Shown: one piece after another, positions 35,197 to 48,787 of the stretch
How positions within the stretch are numbered: position 1 is the stretch's first letter
How the letters are laid out: each line of letters opens with the position of its first letter
Origin: Aphelocoma coerulescens
Lineage: Eukaryota; Chordata; Aves; Passeriformes; Corvidae
NCBI RefSeq assembly: GCF_041296385.1
Contig: NC_091023.1
Span: 3,658,924-3,722,923 of the forward strand
Reading direction: 5' to 3'
DNA: 64,000 bases
Made by a program: the position numbers and the translations under genes
The notes under the pieces: model-generated
What the model saw: only the letters and a program-made list of their open reading frames with translations
What the model was told of the DNA's origin: nothing
Database searches by the model: none

Positions 35197-37006
35197 GTCC
35201 CGCTTCCTTCCCCTGCGGCGGATCGGCCGGGGCTGGGCCCTCGCCCCCGCTGAGGGGATGCGGCTGAGGAAGCTGGTCGCTTTCCCTCTTCCTTCGGCTG
35301 GTGGTGGGGCCCGCCCTGTGTCCCCGACCCGGGCTGCTGCGGGCTCTCGAAGTGCCGTAGTCTCCATTCCCACTGTTCCTGGTCCCAAAAGCTGAGGCTG
35401 CGCCCTGGGCCGCGGTGGGGGAGGGTTTTGGCCTCACCTGTGACACTGCAGGTAGTGTCAGCCGCCTCTGTGTATGATACGTGAGGAAATTCAGCCTCTG
35501 CTGTCCTGCTCTCTATGTCTGCAGTGTGGTTTTATTTCGGGTTATTTATAGACCAGGATGATCCAGCAATCCAGCAGCCCTGAAGAGGGTTAAGCACAGG
35601 GCGCTGATGATTCTTGAGCTATAGCTGAAGTGACACATGACAAGTAGCACTTGCCATGATGGCTTTCCCCAAACGGTAGGAACAGTTTCCTACCTGGCAA
35701 GAGTAATTTCTTCCACTGAAAGACAAGAAGCAAGAGAGGAGATTGTGCTGGGAATGTTGGTAATGTAGAGATCAGTTAACTCGTAAGATGAGGTAAGGGC
35801 CTTGAATTCACTAAGTTTAGAATTTAAACATTCTCAGCTCTGTATCTGGGAAGGGAAGATTGGTGACATTCAGTCCCAAGGAGTTCAAAAGAGTAATTTT
35901 TTTCCCATCCTGTTGTGTAATGAGAAAGAAAAATCTGCACACTCATATGTGCTGTGTTGTTTTATCACATTTTCTGTTCAGTAAGGTAAGTGAAGAAGCT
36001 GCCTGGCAGTTTAGTCTCCATTTTTCCTACTGCTTCTGTTCTGACAACTGTCTTCAGTTAGAAGACAACAGATAGTATTATGGTTTGTGGGGGTTTTTTT
36101 TCAAACCTGGCTTGGAAGTGGTGTTTCATAGGTGGGCTGGATATCCCTCTCTCTGGTAAAATAACATATCAGAGGTGAAGCAGGAAAAGAAGTGGTAACC
36201 TAATGATTAGCTGTGTGTGTCTGCTAAAGCTCTGTCTCTATCCCTTTGCCTGTTTAGATTTAAGCTGTTAGAAAAAAACAGTCTTCCTACTTGTACATGG
36301 ATTTTCATAAAGCATGGCCCAAATCGTAGGCAGAGCCATCCGCAACAAAAACACACAGCCTTTTTCATAAAGGTCCACAGTATAATTTTACAGGGATCAG
36401 AATGACAGGCACTTTTAGGAAAAGCTCTCACTAGATAGGAAAGTAACAGTAACTGGCAGTATGTAACTGCAGGGTGGCAGAGGCAGTGTAACCAGCCGGC
36501 CTGAGCTTTGCCACTGCTGCAAGGTACAATAAATCCAGATCATTCTCAAAGAACAGTTTTCCAAGTAGCTCCTAAGAAACAGTTAAAGACTGCTCCATGT
36601 TTGTTCTACGTAGATCATTCTGGTGTGTCCACAGCTGGTAGTTTGATACACACTCCTGTCTCCTCCTTCGTTGCAAGTTAAGCTGATTTTTTTTTGTTGG
36701 CTTCTTTTTTGCCTCTCCCGCACTTTTGCTTGACAGGGTGAAAAAATTGATATATCTTCTTATGATTTTGAAGGTTGTTATGGTCCCTACTTTTTCATTT
36801 GCCTCACTTACCTAGACTGGGATGATGAGGGAGGAGGTTTCCTCTTGAACTGGAATTGGATCATAATATTGTTGCTGTTTGTTGCACAGCATAGTGGTAA
36901 CAACAGTAACTTGGTTTTGGTAGATTAAGGGCAGTTGTTCTTAGTCAAGTAGCTCGTCTTTTTCCATCTGACATTAAGCTGCCTCTGAAGATAGTATGGT
37001 CTGTTA

Positions 37007-37032
37007 GAAAGCCCAAGTAACCTTGGGCTTTC
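37007..37032. repeat. Perfect 11-bp inverted repeat with 4-nt loop
   Basis: GAAAGCCCAAG, loop TAAC, CTTGGGCTTTC. No T-run or other sign of a functional RNA element is attached. Confidence 0.85.
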
Positions 37033-37324
37033 CATAGCTGTTATCTGAGTGGGAGCCATCCCACACAAGGCAAACTGTGCAGCTTTCACCTTTTTGAAGA
37101 GAATTGCCATGTTTTAGTGGTTACAGTATTTTGGGTGATACTGCCTTTTCCAAAGCATAGTATTCTTGTTGTATATAGAAGCTTGTTAAACTGGTACAAA
37201 TGCACTTAGGATGGTGCTGCCATGAAAATTTGGGTAATTCATCCAGTCAGTACTGGTTGGATGGTCAGAGTAGTCAGCAGTGGCCCAGTCCAGAACGTTC
37301 AAACTGAGTGCAGGTGTGTGGTTA

Positions 37325-37510
37325 GAATCATAGGATCATTTAGTATGGAAAAGACCTCCAACATCATCAAGTCCAACCACTCACCCAGCACCGCTGTGTT
37401 CAGCACTGACCCATTCCCCAGGTGCTGTGTCCATACAACTCGAATGCTTCCAGGGATGATGACTCATGGGTAGCCTGTGCTGCTTCCCAATAGCCAATCT
37501 AAACTTCCCC
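37325..37510 (-). repeat. CR1 LINE fragment
   Basis: The plus strand starts 'agaatcataggatcatttag', typical of the CR1 3' terminal repeats in reverse. It continues with 'gaaaagacctccaacatcat' and 'gcttccagggatgatgac'. Confidence 0.85.
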
Positions 37511-37779
37511 TATGAATGAATGGTTCACTTACTGTAACTGGCAGCGTTTTAACAATTTGATTGGTGGATTTCTGTAGAGTATCAGATTTATGTGAAAATG
37601 TTTCTCTTTGAAAAAAAAGTCACTCAACAATGGTTCAACTTTGTTTTGTATTCAAGAATGCTACAGAAGGAAGTGCTCAGACCTGTGCTGTACAGAGCTT
37701 ATAAAATAAACCTCAGGGTGAAACAGCAAGGCTGGCAAGTGTTCCCATGGGCGTTTTGAACCCTTATGGGAACGTTGTT

Positions 37780-37968
37780 ACAGTCTTGACGAAGATATAC
37801 AGAGTAGCTGGTGGCTTCCCCATTCCTGGCAATGTTTAAGGCCAGGTTGGATGGGACTTGGGGCAACTTGGTCTAGTGGAAGGTTTCCCCTGCCCGTGAC
37901 CTGGGGTGGAATTGGATGATGGTTAAGGTCCCTTCCAACCCAAACCAGTCTGGGATTCTGTGCATTGT
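37780..37968 (+). repeat. CR1 LINE fragment, plus orientation
   Basis: The sense blocks 'aggccaggttggatgggact', 'cttggtctagtggaaggttt' and 'aaggtcccttccaaccc' run to 'tctgggattctgtg', the CR1 3' end. It lies in the opposite direction to the neighbouring copy at 37325. Confidence 0.9.
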
Positions 37969-40900
37969 TGAAGAAGTTGCAACAGGGTTTTTTAAGCAGA
38001 CTGGGAAAGGCATGTTCATCCAGGAGGTAACAAGTCTAACTTGTCCAGGAGCATGTTACTGAGAGGCCCAGAGCCTGTAGATTTCTGCAACATGTGTCTG
38101 CGCAAGAATTAAGTAGGTGTTACTGTATTAAAATATGAAAACAGATAAAGAAGAGATAGGAAAATAAAACCCAGCTGCAGGATTAGGCCTCTGTTCCTCT
38201 TCCTGATTACCCTGCCTTTGAAAGCAGAATGCTGTTGTGTAGCTTGTTGGGCTTTGCTCATGGTTTTTTATTTTACTTATTGTTTTTTCTAGGCCCTTGG
38301 TCTAGAAGCTGTTCCTGCAGAGTCTGTGCTTCCAGGAGGCTGTGGTGTTGATTGTGGCCTGTGAGACTGCATCTGGAGTGGAAAGGAGGGCCCTGCTCAG
38401 TAGGGCCTCTTGGGGAAGGGATTGCAGAGGACTCAGTACACCTGGAGCTGGTCTCTGGCCTCCAGGTGTTTATGCTAGACTGGTCACTAAGTCAAGAATC
38501 TAGTATTGTTTCAAGAATCTAGGACTTGTTTCAAGAGCTCTTTCCATTTTAGAAATTCCTGGGTTTAGAAGAACAGTTTTGGGTTACTAGCTTATCCTGG
38601 ATGTGGAATTACACCTGAGAGATTTGTATTTATATTTGTATTTATTTGTCCTTTAGCTTTAAAAGAAAGCAGATTTTTAGGACCTAAACAGTCTTACTAA
38701 AATCTTGTGATTTGCATTCCCATCTTAAAGAGCAAGTCCTGAATGCCTAATAACTCTAGTAATCTTTTTCACATCTTCCTTCTGTGAACTCATGTTGCCC
38801 CTTAGCTCTCATAATATGACTGCAGTGGAAGGAAATCAGAAAGTCAGGTTGGAAAAAGATGTATCAATAAATGAGAAGGAAAAGTTCCGTCCAAAACAAG
38901 GGGGAAAACTGTGTTGCTAGAGGATTTATCTGTTTAAGGTTTTAATTGCATCAAGGAGAAGTAGTCAGGCTGTAATTAGTGTTCTGAGTTTGATAAAAAA
39001 GGTATGTTAAAACTGAAATACTTAATTTTTCCTTCATTTAGATGATCTTTGGTGTTTCTACCTACGCAAGCTCTACCTCCCAGCAGTCTTGCAGAAGTCC
39101 AGGAATCATTTCTGGCAGCAGCTATATAATACAGATACTTTTCTTTGATCCTGCTGGTAGACTTCACTTGTCTCTCGTGACTGGTTCTGTGTTGTTGAAT
39201 CTTGCATTTGGTAGATCTTTCAAGCCTCAAAGATACCTACTAATATTTTGCGAATTATTGCTAGATATATTAGCATGTAAGTAACTTAAGTACATTTAAG
39301 TACTCTTGTGGGTGCAGAGGGCTGACCTTGGCCACAGCTGCCTGGCCTGTGGGAGCTGGCTGTGTTGCTGAGGCAGCAAGGGAAGCATGTCACTCTTTTG
39401 TGAGGAGCAGGGGTTGGAGCAAGGAGTTATGTCCAGCTAGAGGCACAAAAGGGGCACTTGCATAGCAGTGGGCAGAAAAAACCAGGGAGAAACCTGAGAG
39501 CAAAGATGGACCACAAAAGGCTCATCTAGAGGAAGTCATAATGAGTTTAACTTCAGTGGAAAAACAGCACTAGAAGAAGGGAAGGGATTGGTTCAGTAGC
39601 TGCAAGGCACAAAGAAATGGTGACTCACAGGAAAAGTTTTGCCTTTGAGAGGATTGAATAGCACAGCCATATTTATGCGACCTCCCTTAAATGATGTTAT
39701 TCAATTTAATTGCAAAATAAAATGGGTTTACTTGTTGACGCAAAATGGAAGTAGTACCAGATTCTCTTACACTCCACAGCACAGTGTCTGGAACTGTTTT
39801 CCAGCAACAGTTTTTCTGTCTTTACTGAATATTTTTCAGTGATGAGAAAGAACCACTCGGGAGAAATTTGAGGATGGAACAGATAAATTTATTTAGCATT
39901 ATTGGAAGAAAAGAGACACACCCATCCCTCCCCCCTGGAAGAAAACAACAACAACAAAACAAACTCAAACATGGAAACAAGGAAACAAAGCAAAACCAAG
40001 AAAAAGAATTCTATAAGGAACTTGTTTATAAACGTATGTCAGTGTGATTCTGGTAAAAGTATCCACACATATAACTTGTGTGTGTGCCCCATCTTTTAAC
40101 TGCATGAGAAATACCTATGAAGGAGAATTTCTGGGTGTGCTCATATCATGACAATTGATACTTGTGTGCTGTAGCGATGAATTCAGCAACATCCCAGCTA
40201 ATAACTGGATTTTAAGGAGGAAAGACTCGGAACCGTGTTGTGTTTTGACTGTTACAATCCTGTTTGGAGGAGGCAGGACCCAGCCTTCTCTCTGTATTAT
40301 TGAACTGATAGTTGCTTCTTGAGATCTCTGTCAAAGCCCATGAAGTGCTGTCTGACCCCAGGTCACAGGCCAGGTACATGTCAGGACTCTGGTTTTAAAG
40401 GAAGGTTACTGGTATCATATCTCACAGTAACTACCATGAGGCAGGTATAGCTGACTGTCACAAAGGTAACCTCTGGCATATTTTTCATCAGGGATTGGAT
40501 AACTGGAATAATCTTCTTACATCATTCAAATGTCGGGCTTGGTTCAGGGTATTGGCACACAGCATGGGCATCACTCCCCTGTCCCTTTTCTCTACCCCTG
40601 TTAGTTTTGGTTGACTGGTATTTCACAGGTTTTACAGTGAGTTGCTGAAAAATCTGCAAAGGCTTTTTTTCAGAGGAGCACTGACTGCTTTGATGGCCAG
40701 TGCTTGATTCAGGTGGTACCATCTGCTTTAGCATCATTTGCTGGTTCTCTTCTGCTTTTTTGTAGTGTTGTGGTTTTGTCTATCCCTGCATTTCTGGCAC
40801 TGAGAATTAAACTGGATATTTCACAAAATAAACTGGATAGTTGCCAAAGATGAGTGACAAACAAAGCCTACGACAAGCTGTGTGGCTGGAACAGGGACCT

Positions 40901-43135
40901 CGGGCAAGGGATGGGTACATGGGTTGAGTTAGGAAAAAGGAAGAGACGAAGGGACAGAGTTAAGATTTCCCCACTGGCAGGGACAAAGGCAGAGCCAGAG
41001 AAAGCCACAGTGGAACAGGAGGCCAGGAGTGATTGAAGTGGACTTATTACTGTTCGCCCCAGAAGTTGGGGGTCATTTTTATGTCTCCAGTGGGCACTGG
41101 AGATGGTGTGGACTGCCTGACTTCTCCTGCCTTTCTGAAAGAGGAGAGCAGGGTTTTGCTGTTTGTACACCAGGCCCCAGCTGTTTCCATTGCTCAGGAG
41201 AAATTAAGTTTGCTGTTATCTCTGTGCCAGTGATAAAGCTGAATGTAAACCTGTGCTGGAGCAGTTGAAAGGAAAGCTGAAAAGAACAATTCTCAGAGCA
41301 GGCAGGGTGAGAGTGGGAATGGGAATATATTATGGTTGACCTGTTAGTGCATTTGCCTTTGTTTTCAAAGTGAATGCTTCAGCAGTTGATGCAGCCTGCT
41401 GGGATGTAGGTGTTTGGTCTTACAAGGACCCTTGGAATGTCTGGAGAATAGCAAGTTGTGGGTATGACTATTGCTTAAAAGTAGAGCTGGTTAAGCATTG
41501 AGGGAGCTTAAAAGTCAAGTTTTACACCTGCTCTTATAAGCAGTTTCATGAAATTAAAATACTGAGTTGGTGGCTCTGTTGCTTGCAGCATGGTTATGGG
41601 TAAAATGAGAGCAAGCAGTGAGTATTTACAGAAGAAGTTCTTGCAAATTTGGGAAATGTTAACCCCTCTATTTTATTTGAAAACTCATCTTGCTCAGGAC
41701 ACCATTCTGTTAATCCAAAAGACAATAACAAAGTGGGTGGAGGACTGAGCAGCATGAGGTATCAAAACAAAAAAATTGTACCCAAAATGGTTCGTGTCCT
41801 GTTCCAGTTCAGCCTAAAGATGAGCAGAGTAGAACTGGGAATGATTCAGTTATGAAAAGGGGTTTTAAGCGTAAAATAATATTATTTGTAACAATTAGGG
41901 GGAATAGTTTTACTCTGAGTTCTCACTATCTCTCTTTCTCTTCTTTCATAGCAGGCTTAGAGTGGCCTTGCAAATTTGGAAGGGAAGACTGTCTGGGTTT
42001 TTCACTGTCAGTTTAGATCACCGTGATGTAATTCTGTCTAACACATGAAGAGCCTTTTGCTTGGCCTAGTAGAGATTAGGAATTAGTGCTTGTCTGTGGA
42101 TATGCTGAGCCCCTGTTGCATGTGCTATGAATAGGACAAAGGAAAGGCAGTGCTTAAATAGTGAGGGTCTGAGCATTGCTTTTCCAAAGTGGCAGCTGGA
42201 ATCAGATATTTACTTTAATGCTTTTTCAGAGGAATTGTTGCCAAACTGAAGGTGGGTTTTTTCAATATTAAATAGTTCTGTCCTGCTCCAAACAAAGCAC
42301 TAGCCTCCCTGCAAGTTTCAGGCTTTTATTCTTTCAAGTGTTTTGTTTGTCACAATAACTCTGACTTTACTGGTTTGTAATTTCAAGCTGCTTATTGCAA
42401 ATGAAAGACAGAAATAAAGAAAAATAAAATTTACAGAATAAGAGAGTCTTGTGAAGCCATGTGACTTGGGAAACTGAAATCGGAGCAAAACATACCAGAG
42501 TGCATAGGAAGTTTATAAAAATGGAGCTCTGGCATTCTCTTGAGTCTTCGTTATCCAATAAACATTAGAAACTCAGGAATCCTTAAAATCTTTCAAGAAG
42601 CCTCGTACTAGTTTGCTGAGGTTTTTTTATATAATACATCAAATCAAAGTAGCTAAGCAAGATTAAAAAGAACTGTAACCTAAACAAAATGGACAAAACC
42701 AAATGTCTGTTTACATTTTTGCTTCAGTTGCAATTTTTCCGCTCCTCCCCTGAGAAGTGGCATTGGGGAGGTCTCAGTTTGCCACTGTTCTTTTTTTTTT
42801 TCTTCTTCATTTTCTGTATGTATTTATCTAATCAGCGTGAAAAGAAGTTGTTGTTGTCATCTTTATAAACTGCTGTAAGCAAGTACTTAAATTCTGTCCT
42901 GGAAAACATCAGCCTAAGAGTACCTGGAGGAGGGTCTTCGTGAGTCTGGTGACAGGTTTGAGCTAAGGGACACAGTTGACTTTACATTTTCTAAGTATGT
43001 GACAGTTAATGTGGAAAAAGGTAAATTTAGGGCTTGCAAATCCCCTGCTTTTTTAAGCTAAGTGATGTATAGTGCATGAGAGCTGCTGGCAGCATTTCTT
43101 TAAAAAAATTGCCACGTGTTCATTTTATATTGCAG

Positions 43136-43169
43136 TGGCCAGTGGAGAGAGAACAGGAGACACTGAAAG
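43136..43169 (+). other. Possible small non-coding exon
   Basis: An acceptor CATTTTATATTGCAG ends at 43135 and a donor GAAAG|GTAAAC follows at 43170, framing 34 nt with a purine-rich, enhancer-like interior. It could be an alternative HDLBP 5' UTR exon, but this is only a splice-site pattern. Confidence 0.2.
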
Positions 43170-43499
43170 GTAAACAAAAGAACTTCAACGCAGTAGCCAA
43201 AGGAGAGAGAAGTGAAAGTTTCCATTTGAAGAACAGAAGGAAAATAGTGCATGCTTTCTTCTGCAGTATCTCCAAAATCCTCATTTCTTGGGTAACTGGG
43301 ATATTAGCAGGCTTTGGGAAGTGCCTCTCAGTTCACTAATTGTGAAAGAGTTTTGTTCTTCTGCAGTGTAGAATGGCAAGCAGTGCTGCAGCACCACTCT
43401 GAAAGCACCTGGGAGTGATAAGCACACAGTGTGGTGGTAATTTAAACTAAAAAGCAAGTTCAGATCAGCATAAAGAGCCAACATTGAAATTAGAGGTTC

Positions 43500-43707
43500 T
43501 AACTGCAAGTTAAAAACCTTTTTTCACTGTAAGGATAGTCAGGTATTGGAATAGGTTGCCCAGAAAGTTTGTGCAGCTCTGAAGGTTTTCAAGAGCTGAG
43601 CGAGGAAAGCCCTGAATGCCCTGGTCTGACCCTGCTTTGAGCAGGCCCCAGAGACTCAGACCTCCATGTGTTGCCAGATATTCTGAATTTCTGTTATTTC
43701 TGTGCAA
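43500..43707 (+). repeat. CR1 LINE fragment, plus orientation
   Basis: A diverged copy with the sense blocks 'attggaataggttgcccaga', 'gctctgaaggttttcaaga' and 'gcaggccccagagactca', ending in the terminal repeat-like 'attctgaatttctg'. Confidence 0.75.
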
Positions 43708-46700
43708 TATATTTGGAATCTTTTTTTTTCTGAACCACTTTCTTCATTCTTGAGTCAAACCAGTGTTTTGCTTTACTGTGAAACTGAAAGATACTGTATT
43801 TTACTTTATCCCTCATATTTATTCCTCATGAAAATGTTTATTGGGTCCCCAAGGCCAGGAACCTGAAATTTGCTTCTACTCCTTAAAAATTCTACTCCTT
43901 TGCAACTTCTTGAAAGCCAAGTTTATGCTAAATCAGGTTTTTCTCATGGTGTAAGCGGAAGGGCAGATGCAAACTGGTCTTCTGTGGCTTCCTTTTGCTT
44001 TGCTTTTGAATTGATTTTATTAAACTGTCCATTGATTTTTTTTTTCTTCCTCATCTCTGAAAAGGCATTTGTTTTGTCATAGCACCTGACATCCAAGGAT
44101 CACAGCATTCTGAACAACCTGAAATGAAATAACAAGTCCACAGAGAAAATCAAGATGCTGTGTGTGCCCAGCCAGGGCAACCAAGAGAATTTTGCTGGCC
44201 AGTTCACCAAATCTGCAGCAAATCTAAGAGCAGAGCTTGAGTCTCTTTATTTTTTTTTTCATTAAATCTCATTTTCTCACAGTGTCCCTGTATAAAAACC
44301 AGCAGCTTTTCCTCCCTCTGCAGTCAGAAGGCCTGATGCTCCTTGTTCACACTAGAACTCTGTCCACACCAGGAAGCTGCTCCTGTTCTTCCTACCTATT
44401 CTGCCTGCCCCTTGTTATAGATCCCCTGTGACAGGCTAGGAAGGGCAGTGTACATATTCTTTGCTAGCTGATGGTTGCATAATTTTATTGTCAGAGTGCC
44501 CAGGAAATAAGTCTTTTAAAGACCCATATTGGCCTGAGAGCCCTGCTGAGGTTTGTCATTTTCCTTCAATATCTAGTCAGCTCTTCTGTTCCTGCAAGAG
44601 AATTGCCCTCAATAAACAATGTAGGTTACCAGGAGAAAGGCAAGTGGTGTTACACCCACCTGGGACCCTGTGTTTTATACCACCCAGATCCTGTGTGAGA
44701 CAAACATACATAGTCGCTCATCTTCCTTCCACCACCCTCCCTTCTTCACTATCACTTCAATATCACTAAGTGGTTGGAGCTGGGATTAGTGTCTAGGCTT
44801 GGGTAGACTTTTCTCTTTCTGCCTTCAGTTCTCTAATTAGGTATTTACAGTGGGCCTCTGAAGATGGAGGGGCTGCATTAAGTACAGCCAAGGGGCAGAA
44901 TTTAGCCTATGGAATCATTTCTTCCTAGCCCTGGTATGTGAATGCAGAAGATAGGTGTCTGATTTGCACATCCCTGGAAGTTTTGTTCCTCATGGCAAAT
45001 AAGTAAAAACTAGTCTCAAAGTCACAGAGCCATAAGCAATGTGGACTCACATTCAGTCATTTTTAATGATGAAACTTTTTTTATTGTCTTAGCAGAATGA
45101 TCTATGTAATTTGACTCAACTTCAATTTAATAGAGATTTTCTGTAGAAATGCAAATGTTCTGTTGGAAGATCCCCTGGCGAGCCACAGCGATAGCTGTAG
45201 AGCTGAGACACATATCCTGCTTTGGCTGAGAACCTCAGTACTCTCTGGCATACAAGTGCCCTGCATCCTGAATCCTCTTTTGCTTCCTTTTTCTAGTGTG
45301 ATGCAAACTATACCCCCAGCCCTTTTCTCTTAATGCCACTGGCAAGGGATGTGCTGAAATGGATGCTTTCAGGGGTAGCTCTTTTGTGGTGTTCCCTGAC
45401 TTGAGTGTGTGGGATAAGCACCCAGAGTACAAAAAGGTGCTTATTTGTACAGTTTTAGAAATCTGGGGTTATATTTAACAGGAAATAAAATCACAGCACA
45501 CACTCTTTGGAACATACTTGGGTTGCTTCCCAAATAAGGCTTTCGGTTTCTGGCAGGAAAAATAGGACTCTCTTATAACAACAGAAAATACAAATAGGCT
45601 AGAAGAAATGCTTTGCAAAATCCCAGCTCAGCCAAGGGTAGATGTGCCAGGAAAGACCAACCTTTTTGCTCCAGTCATTTAAGGTGCAGTTTCCTCTCCC
45701 TTCCCCAAGAGTCCTGGGGTGAAGCGATTATGGAAAGCTTCTTAACTCCTCAACCTTGCCTTCACATGGGTGAACACATGTTCCAAAAAAACAAGCCCCA
45801 AACCGGTTCAGTGTTAGTTTTATCTCTGTGTGTGTTTGATGTTTTTGCTGGTCCCATTTCTGTGTCCTCCCTCAGACTGGTGATATGAGCTGCCAGTCCG
45901 ATAAGCCATGGAAACTATGCACTGCCCAATCCTTTACCCTTTCTGCCACCCTTTGGTGTTCTCTTTGGGAGACTTCTTAATCAGTTGTTCTAACAAGTCA
46001 TGAAATTGGGGTCTGCTGTAATGCTGCCAAAATATGGGTTGCTGGAGGGAGAGTGGTAGGTTAGTGTTTGTCAAGGGGTTGGGTACCTTCTTCTGTCTCC
46101 ATTCCCCTCAGCTACCAATTTCTACACCTGGCTTCTAGCGGAGCCATTTTACACACATCTCCATGACATGTGTATTTTTAATTTAATTTTTAGTGAGAGG
46201 TTGTATTTGTGGGCAAGTAAGTAGACAGAGCAGGCCTGAAGCAATCCCTGCAGACCCCTCTCTGCCCATACTCCATAGCCTCATTGAAGAAAAGGTATGG
46301 GATGGGACACGGATGGTCTATGTGCTGGTGGGAGCAGGATGTGGAAATAAGCCTCCTGGCACTCTCTAAATGTGCTTTTGTCCATGCACAGGATGCTTCT
46401 GCACTTACTGAATGTGGGAGGAAAGGTGAGCTCTTCCCCCCATACACACACCTCTTTCCCTGTGGATGATCTTCCTCTAAGGAGAGCAGCCTGTGACAGG
46501 TTTCCTTCAGCAGAAATCATTATTTGAGGGTGGCACACAGTGAGGTGCTCAAGGCCTTCCAGTAGTTTCTGGGACTGGCAGGCTTCCCTCCCACCACTTG
46601 CAGCTGCAAATAAAGGAAGAGCAACAGGCAGAGGAAGATTGCCTCTTAAGCAGACCTGGAGAGGAAGCTGTGATAGAAGCCAGAAATCCATAATGACCTG

Positions 46701-48732
46701 GCAACCAGTGGCTGCAGCAGCACTACGTAGAGAGAGCAGGAGAGGGCCATGTGGTTATCCCAGAGGCACAAGGTGGCATGTCCCCACAGAGGGCCCCTGC
46801 TGAACCAGATAATGAGGTGGAGTTGAGGGAGAACGATGTTGGTGCCTTGGTAGGATGCTGTAGGCTGGAGGTTGTGATACTTCTGTGATTCCCTGGCACA
46901 AGGGATCGTGGTACTTACTCATGCTAGAGTTAATTGGAAGTTAGGGTGTTGGAAGGAGCCTGCTTGCTTTGCGCTGGGGAGATAAACACCAGGGAGCAAA
47001 AGCACCAGAAAAGCATCCTGCACCTTAAGCAAGTTTCTGAATCCCAAATTACAACACCCTGCACTGCAGCTGCTGCCCAAAGTCTGGAGGTGCTGAGGTT
47101 TGCCCAGGTCCCTGGAGCTCTGCCCTTGCACATCAATGCCTTGGTAGGCACCAGCCTGCTTGTGTGCCTTACGGATGCTTGTGGCACCCACAGCCCAGGT
47201 GGTTTGTGGCAGAGCAGCTAGAGCCAGCTCCTGGAGCATATATGACGTGGCAGCAGTTGGTCGCTGCGTTTCTGTGGAGAACCCCATGCTTGGAGCAGGA
47301 TTCCTGCATCCTCACAGAGATAACAGACTTTTTGAGGAGAGGCTGGGGTGGGGGAGATAGATCACGGAGGTGCCTGGGCATGGTGTCAGTTCTTGACGAT
47401 TGTTCTCTGTTCAGGAGACTTCCTGATTTCACCCACAAGTATATCTTTATTTATAGTTATAAATTGTTTGTGTCAAAAAATTCAAGTGTTTTGATGATGT
47501 CTTCCCAGCTATAAGATAAAAAGAGGAGAAATGGAGAAATATACTCTTGTTTAATAATAAGTAATAATTTTACTGAAGGCTAAATAGCATCCATGTTTCC
47601 ATAAATACAGTGTACAAAATTTCTAAAATTTACTGCATGTAATCAAAAGCAGTTATCCCAAAGACCTCAAATTTTTGTGGTCAGAGCTCCACAGAGCAGC
47701 GTCTTTTGTTTTGTAAGCTAGGGCCTGGAAGTGCTCTCTCTCAAGGTGGGAATGAGAAAACCAGTCACTAAGTGTGTTAGGAATTATGAGAAAGATTAAT
47801 GCTGTGTAGGTAAATGAGCTAACGCAAAAATCAGTTCAAATTTGATGTATTTTTACAGTGAGGGGACAGGGTTCTTTCCTTGGTTCCCTGAGAGTGCAGA
47901 GCTAATAATTAAAAACATCTATATTGCACAAACTAATAAACATCCTCGATGCAGGAAAGGAGGGTATTGTGCTTGCTGGCTTGCCTTTCCCCCCTTCACT
48001 CTTCCCCATTTCCAAATTAGAGACTGGAATAAGAAGAGGGGCTTTTCTCTTTTTGTACTTTTCTGGGAGAGAGGGGGTGTGTTGTGGTTTTGGGGATTTT
48101 ATGTTATTTTGTTCGTTTTTCTTTCCTGCTTTTGCTCTTACCTTGCCCCTTCTGCCTGCCTGCAGCCTCACTTCAGGTAGCTGCTGCTCTGTCACAGTCT
48201 GTGCAGGAGGAGGCGGATCAAGGGGCCACCTGGGGCGGGGGCCTCGCTGTCCCTCTCCACTCGCGGCACCGGGCAGGAACCCCAGGTGTTCGCTCTCTCC
48301 GGTGCCAGCTGTGGTTTTCAGGCTGCTCAGAGCCCTCATGAGCCACTGCTCGCTAACCCTGCGTGAAACCGGGCTTGACCAAAGTGGGTAATCCTGAGCT
48401 CTGGGGCCGTCGCGGGGCTGGGTAAGGACCCGCGGGCGGTTCGGTGCTACAGCAGCCCCAGCCCTCTCTGCCGCTGGGGGAAATACGCAGGGAAGGTGGA
48501 AAGGGCCTGTACCGCCGGTGTCAGCCGGGGAGCAGGCGGCGGCGCGGTCCCGAGGCGCGCAGAGCGGGCGGTAGCCACCCGCGACTCGCTTGCCTCGCCG
48601 TGCGCCCCGCGGGCCGGGCCGGCCGGCGGGAGTGAGGCCACCAGCAGAGCCGCAGGCTCCGGGGCAGCTCGGCCGCGGCGGGGCGTCCCCGGCGGCGCAG
48701 GGCACGCGTGGCGGGCCGGCCCCGCCGGGAAG

Positions 48733-48742
48733 GGGCATGTCC
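48733..48742. promoter_or_regulatory. p53-type half site GGGCATGTCC
   Basis: The sequence fits RRRCWWGYYY exactly, but no second half site lies next to it, so it is weak evidence of p53 control. Confidence 0.25.
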
Positions 48743-48748
48743 CGCTGA

Positions 48749-48767
48749 CGTGTGGGCCGGGGATTGG
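48749..48767 (-). promoter_or_regulatory. HDLBP: ERSE-like element (inverted CCAAT-N9-CCACG with one mismatch)
   Basis: The plus strand reads CGTGT, a 9-nt spacer GGGCCGGGG, then ATTGG. In reverse this is CCAAT-N9-ACACG, which differs from the ER-stress response element CCAAT-N9-CCACG at one base. It lies just upstream of the TATA box. TGACGTG (48746-48752) overlaps it and also resembles an ATF/CRE half site. Confidence 0.4.
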
Positions 48768-48780
48768 CAGCAGCCCGGCC

Positions 48781-48787
48781 TATATAT
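48781..48787 (+). promoter_or_regulatory. HDLBP: TATA box TATATAT
   Basis: A clear TATA element stands alone in a CpG island, which is uncommon. The start site would be expected near 48810, about 55 bases before the donor at 48867. Confidence 0.65.

Larger units (their letters stand above)
34000..35440. promoter_or_regulatory. CpG island, probable bidirectional SEPTIN2/HDLBP promoter
   Basis: GC-rich and CpG-dense over about 1.4 kb, with Sp1-type GC boxes, an NRF1-type site GCGCAGGCGC (34663-34672), two AAGATGGCGGC YY1-type sites, an inverted CCAAT box near 35004 and a CACGTG E-box (35022-35027). Splice donors leave it on both strands: minus at 34535 and plus at 34864. In human the HDLBP and SEPTIN2 5' ends also meet here, so a shared promoter is expected. 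Confidence 0.75.
35441..48180. other. No coding exon seen; probable HDLBP 5' intron or spacer
   Basis: About 12.7 kb of AT-rich sequence lies between the two CpG islands. It contains three CR1 fragments, an A-rich stretch near 39930-40010 and a possible 34-nt exon at 43136-43169. All open frames are short and unrelated to any family I recognise. If the upstream promoter serves HDLBP, this is an intron of that gene. Confidence 0.5.

Noticed and set aside
34479..35446. Open frames of 262-303 codons in the second CpG island
   Set aside because: Same composition effect. They cross inferred promoter motifs and splice donors and have no recognisable domain.
37007..37032. 11-bp hairpin as a transcription terminator or microRNA
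   Set aside because: The stem is too short for a microRNA precursor and has no U-run. Such palindromes are common at this length in 64 kb.
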